A DNA stretch of 32,422 nucleotides from an uncultured Lachnospiraceae bacterium. Lineage in GTDB: Bacteria; Bacillota; Clostridia; Lachnospirales; Lachnospiraceae. The notes below the pieces were generated by a model that saw only the letters and a program-made list of their open reading frames with translations, ran no database searches and was not told the DNA's origin. Position 1 is the stretch's first letter. The number at the start of each line of letters is the position of its first letter. This document shows positions 22,220-31,095 of the stretch, piece after piece. The translations under genes and the position numbers were made by a program. The stretch lies in assembly GCA_910585075.1 (NCBI GenBank), contig CAJUED010000044.1, positions 1-32,422 on the forward strand, read 5' to 3'.

Positions 22220-23800
22220 TTACTCATCCGCTCTAAGCAATCCGTCCTCCGTATATCGGTTAGATGCATTCCACAAAATCCATTCCTCATATCCAGCATC
22301 ATAGACAGCCTGTATTTGTTCCCGAATTTCTTCAGCCCCGTAGGGAATATGGCCTTTTACCCAGGTAGCTGTGAAATCCTGAAGCCAGGGCCTTACCTGC
22401 GCCCGAACTTCATCCATAGGTAAAAGTGCGGCCAATTCCTCTGCTGAATACTCTTTCCCTGTAGAATGCTCCTCCACAGAATATTCTTTTTCTATGAAAT
22501 CCTTTTCTTCCGTGGAGAGTTCTTCTATGGAAAGTTCTTCTTCCGTAGAACCTTCTTCCATAGAATCTTCTTTTATGGAATCTTCTTCCGTAAAGCCTTC
22601 TTCCACGGAATTTCCTTCCGTAGAATTTATTTCCGTGGAATTTATTTCCATATTATCGGAAACTCCGCTCGGCGAAACACCCGCAAGCACCTTTCTTGAG
22701 GACTGCAGTGCCGTCAACACAAGCCTATACGGCTCCGCATCCGGTATCGGAATATTATAATTATAAGGTCCATAATGGGAAGGGTACACCATAGGGCTGA
22801 TATAATCCAGTTCCTTGGATAGTTCCAGATAATTCTGTCCCACAATCCTTTGGTCTACCTGACTGTCAATCACCATCCCATAAACATCCGCAGAAACAAT
22901 TCCCCCCGCCTCATGAACCCTCTCCCGGGCGAAAGCTGCAAACTCCGTTATAATTTCCTGTCTGTCCTTTTCTGCTCCCTCCTGCCCAAAGTCCACATTC
23001 TCCATTCCGCTGTCCGTGGAAAACCTGATATAGTCAAACTGCACCTCGTCAAATCCCATGCGCAACGCTTCCTCTGCAATATCCAACAAATACTCCCAAA
23101 CCTCACGGTTGTATGGATTTAACCATGCAAGCCCACCTTTGTCCCGAAAAACACTGCCGTCTTTATTATGAATACACCACTGGGGCCTCACATCCGCCAA
23201 AAAAGGATCCTTAAAAGCCACTATTCTTGCAATCAAATAAATATTTTTCTCTTTGCATTTTGTAATCAAGGCTTCCATATCCTGAACATATCGAATCCCC
23301 GAACCGATTTCCTGTACGGCAGGTATCTGCATATCATAGGTCACCCTGCCCTCATCATTTTTGATATCTATCACCATAGCGTTTAACTCGGTTTCTTCCA
23401 CCAGGGCAATCAGATTGTCCATGTTGGAAGTACCCGCCATTGGGCCGGTGACAAAAATTCCCTTTACCTTGGGTCTATCAGGCTTATTTTCCTCCTGCTC
23501 CTCATTCTCCTGGACGGACTCGACAACTTCCCTTTCATCCACTTCTCGTTCCGCCATATTATTTTCTATATCCGCTTCTATATTTTCCTCTCCGTCAAAA
23601 TACTTATCTTCATTTTCGTCCGGCTTATCTTCTATTCCCTCTCGGCTTATACCCTGCCCATCATTTACTGGAACCGTATTCGTCCGGACTGCTTCTCCAT
23701 CCTTCCCATCCCCTTTACATCCCTGGCCAAAAAGGCTCACCGCCAGCAGCAAAGCCATAATATTTACTTTCCTTATCATCCGCGAATACTCAGATGCCAT
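22220..23800 (-). CDS. DUF4015 glycoside-hydrolase-like lipoprotein with repeat insertion
   Basis: Putative surface carbohydrate-active enzyme of the DUF4015 family, a TIM barrel related to GH13-like hydrolases; the substrate is unknown. A signal with lipobox GQGC is followed by a Glu/Asn-rich linker and the barrel: KGIFVTGPMAGTSNMDNLIALVEETELNAMVIDIKNDEGRVTY, MGFDEVQFDYIRFS (candidate catalytic region), DVYGMVIDS, SPMVYPSHYGP and WLQDFTATWVKGHIPYG near the C-terminus. Between the barrel strands, about residues 384-453, sits a Glu/Ser-rich pentapeptide repeat (units such as TEINS, TEGNS, KEDSM) encoded by 15-bp units. The start at 23800 follows GGGAGAAAAGTT; an upstream ATG lacks this. It is the gene before rsmI. 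Confidence 0.82.
   Translation of the reverse strand: MASEYSRMIRKVNIMALLLAVSLFGQGCKGDGKDGEAVRTNTVPVNDGQGISREGIEDKPDENEDKYFDGEENIEADIENNMAEREVDEREVVESVQENEEQEENKPDRPKVKGIFVTGPMAGTSNMDNLIALVEETELNAMVIDIKNDEGRVTYDMQIPAVQEIGSGIRYVQDMEALITKCKEKNIYLIARIVAFKDPFLADVRPQWCIHNKDGSVFRDKGGLAWLNPYNREVWEYLLDIAEEALRMGFDEVQFDYIRFSTDSGMENVDFGQEGAEKDRQEIITEFAAFARERVHEAGGIVSADVYGMVIDSQVDQRIVGQNYLELSKELDYISPMVYPSHYGPYNYNIPIPDAEPYRLVLTALQSSRKVLAGVSPSGVSDNMEINSTEINSTEGNSVEEGFTEEDSIKEDSMEEGSTEEELSIEELSTEEKDFIEKEYSVEEHSTGKEYSAEELAALLPMDEVRAQVRPWLQDFTATWVKGHIPYGAEEIREQIQAVYDAGYEEWILWNASNRYTEDGLLRADE
22445..22651 (-). repeat. 15-bp tandem repeat inside the DUF4015 gene
   Basis: At least six clean 15-base units of the form GAATCTTCTTCCGTA occur in 22560-22650 as read on the plus strand, with degenerate units continuing toward 22445. 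They encode five-residue units in frame, so copy-number change would not shift the frame. Confidence 0.75.
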
Positions 23801-23897
23801 AACTTTTCTCCCAGTATACATCTATTTTTGTATATAACTAACAAATGCTGCATAGGCGCATTTCTTCCTTCTCACCCAGAGATATTTCCCTAAGCCA

Positions 23898-24761
23898 TCA
23901 ATATCCATATACATCATATATTTCATCCGTATAGACATTCGGCTCTTTGTACACAATCAGCGGCTTTTCCACCGTCATGCGCGCTTTTCCTCCCCGGTTG
24001 GCCTCTATCAAAACCATATTTGGCTCCTTATCCACAAAAGGATATATCAGCTTCATACGCTTTGGCTCCAGCTTGTATTGTCGCAAAAGCACAATGATAT
24101 CCGCCAACCGAAAAGGCCGGTGCACCATATAAAAATTCCCGCCGGGCCTAAGCAGTCTGCTGCTCTGACTTATTACATCCTCCAACGTGCACAGCAGCTC
24201 ATGCCTGGCAATTGCCTTCGGCGCCTTTAGATTGGTCAGCCCATGATGCTCCGTCATGTAAGGTGGATTACAGGTTACAACATCAAAAGAAGCAGCCCCA
24301 AACAGACTGACTGCCTCCTTTATATCACCCGTTACAATTTCTATCTTGTTTTCAAGCCCGTTCAGTTTTACGCTTCTTGCGGCCATATCCGCACTGTCAG
24401 CCTGGATTTCCAGTCCCACAAGCCGGGATGCCTTTGTTTTGGCTTCCATCAAAATCGGAATAATTCCCGTCCCTGTTCCCAGGTCAAGAACCTTATCCCC
24501 CTCCTTGGCCCTTGCAAAACCGGAAAGCAGCACTGCGTCCATTCCAAAACAAAATTTTTCCGGATTCTGAATGATTCTATAATGATTTCTCTGTAAATCA
24601 TCAATTCTTTCATTTTCCTTCAAAAGCGCCGTTTCTGAGGTATCTGCTTTCATAAAATTTTTTATATCTATAGAATTTTTCATTTCGGAAAATTTTGCTT
24701 CTATTGGATTCTCCGCCTCTACCGATTTTATATCTTTAAATTTTGCATTTGTGGGATCCAC
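23898..24761 (-). CDS. trmN6: tRNA1(Val) (adenine37-N6)-methyltransferase family (TrmN6/YabB)
   Basis: Class I SAM methyltransferase predicted to make m6A37 in tRNA-Val. The core starts ERIDDLQRNHYRIIQNPEKFCFGMDAVLLSGFA. The SAM loop KVLDLGTGTGIIPILM follows, and the catalytic NPPY motif is in VVTCNPPYMTEHHG. The C-terminus matches the family. A 50-residue N-terminal extension precedes the usual start; it contains a loose repeat (AKFKDIKS and AKFSEMKNS). GGAGG seven bases before the GTG at 24761 supports translation of the extension, with no comparable site at the conventional start. It lies after ricT in the block. Confidence 0.88.
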   Translation of the reverse strand: MDPTNAKFKDIKSVEAENPIEAKFSEMKNSIDIKNFMKADTSETALLKENERIDDLQRNHYRIIQNPEKFCFGMDAVLLSGFARAKEGDKVLDLGTGTGIIPILMEAKTKASRLVGLEIQADSADMAARSVKLNGLENKIEIVTGDIKEAVSLFGAASFDVVTCNPPYMTEHHGLTNLKAPKAIARHELLCTLEDVISQSSRLLRPGGNFYMVHRPFRLADIIVLLRQYKLEPKRMKLIYPFVDKEPNMVLIEANRGGKARMTVEKPLIVYKEPNVYTDEIYDVYGY

Positions 24762-24831
24762 TTTACATCCTCCGCCTTTTCAAGACACAAAAATCCGTAA
24801 CTGTTCAAGCTGCACTGTTAGAAACCCTTTT

Positions 24832-25743
24832 TTAATTGTCATCCAGCTTAGACTTCACTTCTTCTTTCTCCAGCTTCTCAAGCTCTTTCAGTTCCGCCGC
24901 GTCCTGAACCTCCACCTTATTATGCCTGTGTCTGCGCTTAAACCGCAGCTGCTCTACACGGTATTCCTGAATTTCTTTCTCATCGCCCACATCCACAATG
25001 ACTTTCACCAGCTGCCTGAGCACATTTACACTGTGAACCTCACCCTTCAATCCGTCCTCTGTGGTCACATGGTCCCCCACATGGGGAAGCCTCCTGTTCA
25101 ACTCCTCATAGGTTTCCTCCTCATGCTTTAAACAGCACATAAGCCGTCCGCACACACCGGAAATTTTTGTGGGGTTTAAGGACAGGTTCTGTTCCTTTGC
25201 CATTTTAATGGAAACCGGTACGAACTCGGATAAATGCCTGTGACAGCACAATTCTCTGCCGCAGATGCCAATCCCTCCCAGAATCTTGGTCTCGTCTCTG
25301 ACGCCTATCTGCCGCAGTTCTATTCTGGTCTTAAACACCGCCGCCAAATCCTTTACCAATTCCCTGAAGTCAATGCGTCCATCTGCAGTAAAGTAAAATA
25401 ATACTTTATTATTATCAAATGTGTACTCGGCGTCAATCAGCTTCATTTCAAGCCCATGCTTCTGTATCTTTTCCAGACAAATTTTGAACGCTTCTTTTTC
25501 TTTTACCTTATTTCCCGCTTCCTGCTCATCGTCTCTTTGGGTTGCAATCCGAAGCACCGGCTTTAATGGCTGAATGACTGCATTATCCTCAACCTCTCTC
25601 GGGTCTCCCACAACGGTTCCGTACTCAATCCCTCTGGCCGTCTCCACAATCACATGGGCGCCCCGCTTAATATCCAGCTTTCCCGGATCAAAAAAATATA
25701 TTTTTCCTGCTGTCCTGAAACGGACTCCTATCACTTTTGTCAT
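24832..25743 (-). CDS. ricT: PSP1-domain regulatory protein RicT (YaaT)
   Basis: Component of the RicA-RicF-RicT (YmcA-YlbF-YaaT) complex, which carries Fe-S clusters and promotes RNase Y-dependent mRNA processing, sporulation, competence and biofilm formation in Bacillus. The PSP1 domain is clear: MTKVIGVRFRTAGKIYFFDPG, ARGIEYGTVVGDP, EYTFDNNKVLFYFTADGRIDFRELVKDLA. The cysteine clusters are intact: GICGRELCCHRH and GVCGRLMCCLKHE. A Lys/Glu-rich tail ends the protein. I begin at the MTKVIGVRF Met (25743), the family start; an open frame of 32 more codons upstream runs into a hairpin. It follows holB, the Bacillus order. Confidence 0.95.
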   Translation of the reverse strand: MTKVIGVRFRTAGKIYFFDPGKLDIKRGAHVIVETARGIEYGTVVGDPREVEDNAVIQPLKPVLRIATQRDDEQEAGNKVKEKEAFKICLEKIQKHGLEMKLIDAEYTFDNNKVLFYFTADGRIDFRELVKDLAAVFKTRIELRQIGVRDETKILGGIGICGRELCCHRHLSEFVPVSIKMAKEQNLSLNPTKISGVCGRLMCCLKHEEETYEELNRRLPHVGDHVTTEDGLKGEVHSVNVLRQLVKVIVDVGDEKEIQEYRVEQLRFKRRHRHNKVEVQDAAELKELEKLEKEEVKSKLDDN

Positions 25744-25800
25744 AAATTTATAAACCTCACTTATTTTCTTTTTCGTAATTGCTATAGTCCACGACATTAG

Positions 25801-25842
25801 AAATTGCCTTTTCGGTCTTGCAAAAGCCGGAAAGAGCAATTT
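25801..25842. other. Stable hairpin between holB and ricT
   Basis: AAATTGC/GCAATTT stem, small internal loop, then TTTCGG against CCGGAAA with one bulge. On the minus strand there is no T tract, so it is not a clean terminator; it may be an RNA-processing or attenuation structure before ricT. Confidence 0.4.
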
Positions 25843-25961
25843 ATTATATCTTAGTCTCTATAATGCCCATAATCCAACGGCCCTGTCGCAGTCAACCGTG
25901 TATGTGACCCCCGCCAAAACCAACCACGAATAGCTCCGCGCCTGATATTTTACAATTACCA

Positions 25962-26966
25962 TTAATTTTCCTTAATTGTAAGCAGCAAAAGCTCCATGGT
26001 TAAATCAAAATTTACATTGGCGGAAAGTCTTTGTTTTGACTTTTCCAGCGCATTTATAATATTCTCAATACCCTCATAAGTGCTTCTGTCCGCTATCTTT
26101 CTGATATACTGCACTTCTTCCCTAAAAATCAAATGATTTGCATCATGAGTTGCTTTAAACAGAAGTACATCCCGATACCATATGGAAAGAATGTCCATGT
26201 AATCGTTCACATCAAGCTTGTACTCATTGATTTTCTTGATGGCGGCTACGATTTCATTTAATTCCATTTCGTTGATATATTTTACCAGCGTAATTGCTTC
26301 TTCCTTTACTTTGTCAAATTCCTCGCTCTTTGCAAGCAGCCTGGCTTTTCCCACATTGCCTCGTGCAAAAGCCACGCAGATATCCGCCTTATAGTCAGGA
26401 ATTTCCATACTCTGCATCAAAAACTTTTTAATCTCACTATCCTGAACCGGCTTCATATTAAGAACTACGCATCTGCTCAAAATAGTGGGCAGCAGCGAAT
26501 TTACATTTGTGGTAAGAATCAGTATGACCACATATTCCGGGGGTTCTTCCAATGTTTTCAGCAGCGCATTCTGAGCCTGAACCGTCATCTTCTCCCCTTC
26601 ATTCATAATATAGATTTTCTTAGGACTGCTATAGGGTTTGATCGCCACATTTCCATTAATCTGGCTTCGAATGTCGTCCACACTGATAGTACCCGGCTTT
26701 TCATGGGTGATGAAGATAATATCCGGTTGGTTTCCCCCCAAAGCCTGCTTACAGGAATGGCATTCCTGGCAAGGTTCAATACCCTGTCTGTTTTCGCACT
26801 GCAATGCCATGGCAAAGGTTTTGGCTATAAACTCCTTTCCCGCATTTCTTTCTCCATTGATAATATAAGCATGAGATACCTTATTTAGCTTTATGGCATT
26901 CTCTAAATGTTCCTTTAACTGCTCCTGTCCCACAATATCGCTGAATCTGTTCATATACCCTCTCAT
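25962..26966 (-). CDS. holB: DNA polymerase III subunit delta' (clamp-loader)
   Basis: AAA+ subunit of the clamp loader. It starts FSDIVGQEQLKEHLENAIKLNKVSHAYIINGERNAGKEFIAKTFAMAL. The P-loop (GERNAGKE) lacks the usual Ser/Thr, as is normal for delta' proteins. The zinc finger follows at C-----PCQECHSC (residues about 55-68), then NEGEKMTVQAQNALLKTLEEPPEYVVILILTTN with the conserved sensor, and SRC of the arginine-finger region. 334 residues is normal. A Met four codons in could also serve as the start. It lies between yaaR and ricT as in Bacillus. Confidence 0.95.
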   Translation of the reverse strand: MRGYMNRFSDIVGQEQLKEHLENAIKLNKVSHAYIINGERNAGKEFIAKTFAMALQCENRQGIEPCQECHSCKQALGGNQPDIIFITHEKPGTISVDDIRSQINGNVAIKPYSSPKKIYIMNEGEKMTVQAQNALLKTLEEPPEYVVILILTTNVNSLLPTILSRCVVLNMKPVQDSEIKKFLMQSMEIPDYKADICVAFARGNVGKARLLAKSEEFDKVKEEAITLVKYINEMELNEIVAAIKKINEYKLDVNDYMDILSIWYRDVLLFKATHDANHLIFREEVQYIRKIADRSTYEGIENIINALEKSKQRLSANVNFDLTMELLLLTIKEN

Positions 26967-27023
26967 TTCCGCTTTCGCAATGGCTTAAAGCCTTAATTCA
27001 TATATCACAACAGACCTTTTTCT

Positions 27024-27464
27024 TTACGTCAAAATATCTAACAGCAGGCCCCTTATCTCCCCTATCTTGGAAAGAATCGCCAAATGATCCTGCTCCTCTT
27101 TCATAAGTTCCTGAGCAAGCTCATCCAGATTCTGGTCTACCAGACGAATAATCCCGTAAACCCTGTGGCGCCCCTTCCTGTCCAAAAAGTTTTCCCGGGA
27201 AAAAGAATGGGAACGGCTCACGATTTCATTCATAAAATCCTTGACCAGCCCTCTGTAGCGCTTCATGTCCCTGATATCGCGCTTTTTGGCAAGCTTATCT
27301 CCCTGCACGGTAATCGCTTCCATCAGCGCACCCAGCCTTTCCTGGAGCTCCTGTTCTTCAATATGGCTGACCAACGTAAACTTAAACGCCCCGTCAGATT
27401 CCTGTACCGGCGCTGCGGCCTCGGGCTGCGTCACTGGCAGAGCCTGATTTACTTTTATATCCAT
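27024..27464 (-). CDS. yaaR: YaaR family protein (DUF327)
   Basis: Small helical cytoplasmic protein of unknown function, conserved in Firmicutes immediately before holB. The family pattern is seen as GDKLAKKRDIRDMKRYRGLVKDFMNEIVSRSHSFSRENFLDRKGRHRVYGIIRLVDQNLDELAQELM. About 146 residues, normal. I favour the ATG at 27464 (MDIKVNQ), which has AAGGGGGTGG eight bases ahead; a GTG nine bases upstream would overlap that site. It lies 47 bases after the guanylate-kinase-like gene. Confidence 0.9.
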   Translation of the reverse strand: MDIKVNQALPVTQPEAAAPVQESDGAFKFTLVSHIEEQELQERLGALMEAITVQGDKLAKKRDIRDMKRYRGLVKDFMNEIVSRSHSFSRENFLDRKGRHRVYGIIRLVDQNLDELAQELMKEEQDHLAILSKIGEIRGLLLDILT

Positions 27465-27511
27465 ACCGGCCACCCCCTTCCGTACAAACTTTTTCTCTTA
27501 CAGACTTTCCT

Positions 27512-28135
27512 TTAGAGGCTTTCCCCACAGGAAAGCCTATTTTCCTCCGATAAGCTGCTCATAATATACTTTTTAATCTCCTCCAGACAATTGTCCAGAT
27601 GGTCATTTGAAAATGTTCTGGTTATTCCGGCAGCCTTTACTTTTTCTTCTGAAAAGTCCTCGGCATCCGCCAGAAACCGTCTGCACATTTCCTCATACTT
27701 GGGGTGCTCCTGCATCATTTCCCGCTCAAGCGCACGCTGCAGTCTCACGCCGTCATCAAGGGAAAGCAAAACCGGCAACACCCTGTCCTTTCCGAAATAT
27801 TTCACTGTCTTTGTATAAGACTCTATTGTCCCAATGACCAGATAATGATTGTGCACCAAATCTATGCTGCCGTCATCCACTGTAAAATAACGCCATATTC
27901 CATGATATGTATGGTAGGCACGAGCTTCAATCACCTTGCCCTGTGCCTCCAGTTTCATATATCCTGCATCATCCGTAAAATAGTATTCCTTCCCGTCCAC
28001 CTCCCCCGCGCGGATAGGGCGGGTAGTATAAAGCACCACTTTCTTTAATTCTAATGTCTTCCATTCCAACAGCTTTTTATAAATGGTGTCCTTTCCCGAA
28101 GAACTCTTTCCCATTAAGTATATCATTTTCCCCAT
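27512..28135 (-). CDS. Guanylate-kinase-like nucleotide kinase
   Basis: P-loop kinase of the guanylate kinase fold. Walker A is GKSSSGKDT (canonical Gmk has GPSGVGKST-like). The GMP-site element TTRPIRAGEVDGKEYYF matches the signature TTR-PR-GE-DG--Y-F. The second element (EARAYHTYHGIWRYF) departs from the canonical FLE-A-v--n-YGT. The lid and C-terminal helices follow. 207 residues is normal. In Bacillus this place in the block is held by thymidylate kinase, so either a paralogue has replaced tmk here or the gene has a distinct role. It probably acts on GMP or a related substrate, but the altered residues make a true gmk assignment uncertain. It starts five bases after pyk. Confidence 0.75.
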   Translation of the reverse strand: MGKMIYLMGKSSSGKDTIYKKLLEWKTLELKKVVLYTTRPIRAGEVDGKEYYFTDDAGYMKLEAQGKVIEARAYHTYHGIWRYFTVDDGSIDLVHNHYLVIGTIESYTKTVKYFGKDRVLPVLLSLDDGVRLQRALEREMMQEHPKYEEMCRRFLADAEDFSEEKVKAAGITRTFSNDHLDNCLEEIKKYIMSSLSEENRLSCGESL

Positions 28136-28140
28136 ATGAA

Positions 28141-29553
28141 TTAAACCTCTACAACATGAATCATATTGGTTTTTCCCGATACACCTAGTGGAAGTCCCGC
28201 CGTAAGGACAACCTTATCGCCTGCTTTCACGTATCCGGCTTCCTTCACAGCCTTTACCGCTTCTCCAAATAAGTCATCCGCCGTATTTTCCCGGGCAATC
28301 CACACAGGCGTTACTCCCCAGCACAGGCCAAGCTGCCTGCAGACTCTGGGGCTCACACTGCATGCAATAATGGGACATTCAGGCTTATATCTGGATATCA
28401 TTTCCGCCGTAAATCCGGAAATTGTCACCGTAATAATTGCCGCCGCCTTTAAATCCATAGCCGTGGTACATGTGGCATGGGATATGGCAGTTGTTACATC
28501 CAAATCGGCGGAATATTTCCGGTTTTTCATTCTCTCATCGTAGTTAATTGCCTGTTCCGTTCTCTCGGCAATTTTGGCCATAGTCTTAACGGCTTCCACA
28601 GGATATTTACCTGCGGCGCTTTCTCCTGAAAGCATAATTGCGGTGGTTCCGTCATAAATAGCATTTGCAATATCTGTTGTTTCAGCCCTTGTAGGCCTGG
28701 GATTGTTTATCATGGATTCCAACATTTGGGTAGCTGTAATCACATGCTTTCCCTGGGCCTCAGCCATCTTAATCATCTGCTTTTGCACAACAGGCACTTC
28801 TTCCATGGGTATTTCAACCCCCATATCTCCCCTGGCCACCATAATACCGTCTGAAACTGCAAGAATTTCTTCCAGATTATGAATTCCCTGCATATTCTCA
28901 ATCTTTGCGATAATCTTCATGTGGCTGCCATGCTCATCCAAAATTTTTCTCACTTCCAGAATATCTTCCTTAGACCTGACAAAAGAAGCCGCAAGAAAAT
29001 CAAACCCCATATCACAGCCAAACATAATATCGCTCCTGTCAACCTCGCTTATATAGGGCATGGACAGAATTGCACCGGGAACATTTACACCTTTATGATT
29101 GGAAATGGGTCCCCCGTTTACCACCTTACATATTATATCGGTTTCTTCTATGGCTTGCACAACCATTTCAATCAAACCGTCATCTATTAAAATGGTTGTT
29201 CCCACATCTATATCATTCTTTAAATTTTTGTAAGTAATACTCACTATTTCATTGTTACCGATAACATCCTCTGTGGTCAATATAAATTTCTGTCCACTGA
29301 CTAACTCTGTCCGTCCTCCTTCAATATCTTTCAACCGGATTTCCGGACCTTTGGTATCTAAAAGTGTCGCCACCTGCAAATCCAACTCGCCTGCTGTCTT
29401 CATCACTCTGTCAAATTTTTTCTTATGTTCCTCATGTGTTCCATGGGAAAAATTAAAACGGGCAACATTCATGCCGGCAAGCATTAATTCCCGCAGTCTT
29501 TCTTCACTTTCACTTGCAGGCCCTATGGTACAGATAATTTTTGTCTTTCTCAT
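28141..29553 (-). CDS. pyk: Pyruvate kinase
   Basis: Last step of glycolysis: phosphoenolpyruvate + ADP to pyruvate + ATP. It starts MRKTKIICTIGPASESEE and MNVARFNFSHG. The active-site signature is IIAKIENMQGIHNLEEI, with MVARGDMGVEIP and the TATQMLESMI/RPTRAETTDIANAIYDGTTAIMLSGESAAGKYPVEAV run. At 470 residues it ends at the normal core C-terminus (TGLPLGVSGKTN), without the PEP-utiliser-like extra domain found in B. subtilis Pyk. AAAGGAG precedes the ATG. It sits inside what is otherwise the yaaO-rsmI block and probably starts a transcript that includes the kinase and yaaR. Confidence 0.97.
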   Translation of the reverse strand: MRKTKIICTIGPASESEERLRELMLAGMNVARFNFSHGTHEEHKKKFDRVMKTAGELDLQVATLLDTKGPEIRLKDIEGGRTELVSGQKFILTTEDVIGNNEIVSITYKNLKNDIDVGTTILIDDGLIEMVVQAIEETDIICKVVNGGPISNHKGVNVPGAILSMPYISEVDRSDIMFGCDMGFDFLAASFVRSKEDILEVRKILDEHGSHMKIIAKIENMQGIHNLEEILAVSDGIMVARGDMGVEIPMEEVPVVQKQMIKMAEAQGKHVITATQMLESMINNPRPTRAETTDIANAIYDGTTAIMLSGESAAGKYPVEAVKTMAKIAERTEQAINYDERMKNRKYSADLDVTTAISHATCTTAMDLKAAAIITVTISGFTAEMISRYKPECPIIACSVSPRVCRQLGLCWGVTPVWIARENTADDLFGEAVKAVKEAGYVKAGDKVVLTAGLPLGVSGKTNMIHVVEV

Positions 29554-29622
29554 AAATGACTCCTTTTTATTATTTTAATAGGATTCGGATTTCATGTGAC
29601 AGTCAGGTCTTCGGATTTACGG

Positions 29623-31095
29623 TTACGCTTTTAACACTTTTACTTTGTTTTCCGTTATCCCCTGAATCTCATAGCCATTTTTTAAATAAGATTCGATAAC
29701 CTCAATCATTGCACTGTCCAAAACTTCCCCGGGAACCAACAGCGGGATTCCAGGAGGGTATAAATTAACAAACTCAGCCATAACCTGGCCCTCCGCCCTT
29801 CCAATTTCCATCTCCATATTGGGCACAGTATATGCTCCCCACAAGTTTAACCTGATTTTGGGACGTAAGTCCAATCCTGCCGTAATCCTCTCTTTTTTTA
29901 TATTTTTCTGCTTTTCCTCAAATCCTGTTACTGACCCCCATCCACTTATTTTCTGATAATCATGAATCTCCCGGTCAACCTCTGACAATGCGGCGGAAAG
30001 CCGCTTCAATCCTTCCTCCCTGTCCATCATGGACAAAATCGCGACCACATAACTCCCGGAAGCCATTTCCATCTGAAGGCGGTATTTGTCCCGAAGTATA
30101 TCATAAAGCATCTGTCCTGTCATAAACGACCCTTTTACAGATATCACAAGCTTTCCCGGCTCCGTAAAAGGACATATTTTTATCCAATGGCAATGCGCTG
30201 CTTCCTCTAAAAAAGCATTTCGCATACTCAATAACCTGTCTAATCTTTGATACCCCTCCTGCACCGCCATCCGGACTGCTCTGTCTATTCCCCCCATTAA
30301 AATATAGGAAGGACTGCTTGACTGATAAATACGAAGGTACTTTCTTACAAATTCGCTGTCCACCAAATTGCCGTTTTTATGAAGGAGAGCTGTCTGTGTA
30401 GGTGCCGCAAGGGTTTTGTGGACACTGTGAATTACAAGGTCGGCTCCTTCCCTCACAGCATTCTCAGGATAACCCGGATGTATGCCAAAGTGGGCCCCAT
30501 GAGCCTGATCCACTATCAGGGGAATTCCATATCGATGGACTATGTTTCCAATCTCTTTTATGTCAGATACAATGCCATCATATGTGGGAGATGTAACAAC
30601 AACCCCGGCAATCAGCTCTGCAGCCATCCCTGCCTCAGCCTTGGCTTCCTCCAAAATCCCTCTGATTACATTTTCTATGTCATTTGCATCAACTGCTCCT
30701 GCAATGTCATAGTCTCCGTGTATATGGGGGTATACATAATGGAGCTCCATACGATTTAAAAAAGCCGCATGATATACGGCTTTATGGCAGTTCCTGGCTA
30801 TAATCAGCTTCCCCGCCCGCTTGGAAACAGCTGAAACAGCACTTAATATCCCTGCCGTACTGCCGTTAACAAGAAAATATGTTTCCTCTGAATCATACAA
30901 CCCGGCCGCACGCTGTTCAGCATCCTTAATAATTGATTCCGGCTGGTGTAAATTGTCAAATCCGTCTATTTCTGTAATATCATATTGATATATTCCTACC
31001 GGCAATCCACTCTCCGGATTTCTCTTATGTCCCGGCATATGAAAAGGATAATAATCACTGTCTGCATAGAGAGCCAGATAATCAAACAATTCCAT
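29623..31095 (-). CDS. PLP-dependent Orn/Lys/Arg decarboxylase family protein (YaaO-like)
   Basis: Fold-type I PLP enzyme of the basic amino acid decarboxylase family. FHMPGHKRN near residues 18-26 and the ITEIDGFDNLHQPESII run mark the N-terminus. ETYFLVNGSTAGILSAVSA binds the cofactor phosphate. VVVTSPTYDGIVSDI and LIVDQAHGAHFG supply the Asp that pairs with the pyridine nitrogen, and the Schiff-base Lys is in HSVHKTLAAPTQTALLH. 490 residues matches the short YaaO type rather than the roughly 700-residue inducible enzymes. Substrate (Lys, Arg or Orn) is not deducible. Its ATG follows directly after the HD gene's stop codon, so the two are coupled. Confidence 0.9.
   Translation of the reverse strand: MELFDYLALYADSDYYPFHMPGHKRNPESGLPVGIYQYDITEIDGFDNLHQPESIIKDAEQRAAGLYDSEETYFLVNGSTAGILSAVSAVSKRAGKLIIARNCHKAVYHAAFLNRMELHYVYPHIHGDYDIAGAVDANDIENVIRGILEEAKAEAGMAAELIAGVVVTSPTYDGIVSDIKEIGNIVHRYGIPLIVDQAHGAHFGIHPGYPENAVREGADLVIHSVHKTLAAPTQTALLHKNGNLVDSEFVRKYLRIYQSSSPSYILMGGIDRAVRMAVQEGYQRLDRLLSMRNAFLEEAAHCHWIKICPFTEPGKLVISVKGSFMTGQMLYDILRDKYRLQMEMASGSYVVAILSMMDREEGLKRLSAALSEVDREIHDYQKISGWGSVTGFEEKQKNIKKERITAGLDLRPKIRLNLWGAYTVPNMEMEIGRAEGQVMAEFVNLYPPGIPLLVPGEVLDSAMIEVIESYLKNGYEIQGITENKVKVLKA

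Noticed and set aside
22445..22651. CRISPR array
   Set aside because: The repeat is a contiguous 15-bp coding minisatellite without spacers.
22466..22760. Plus-strand frames rich in Phe or Ser opposite the DUF4015 repeat
   Set aside because: They are the antisense reading of the tandem repeat; no ribosome site or family.
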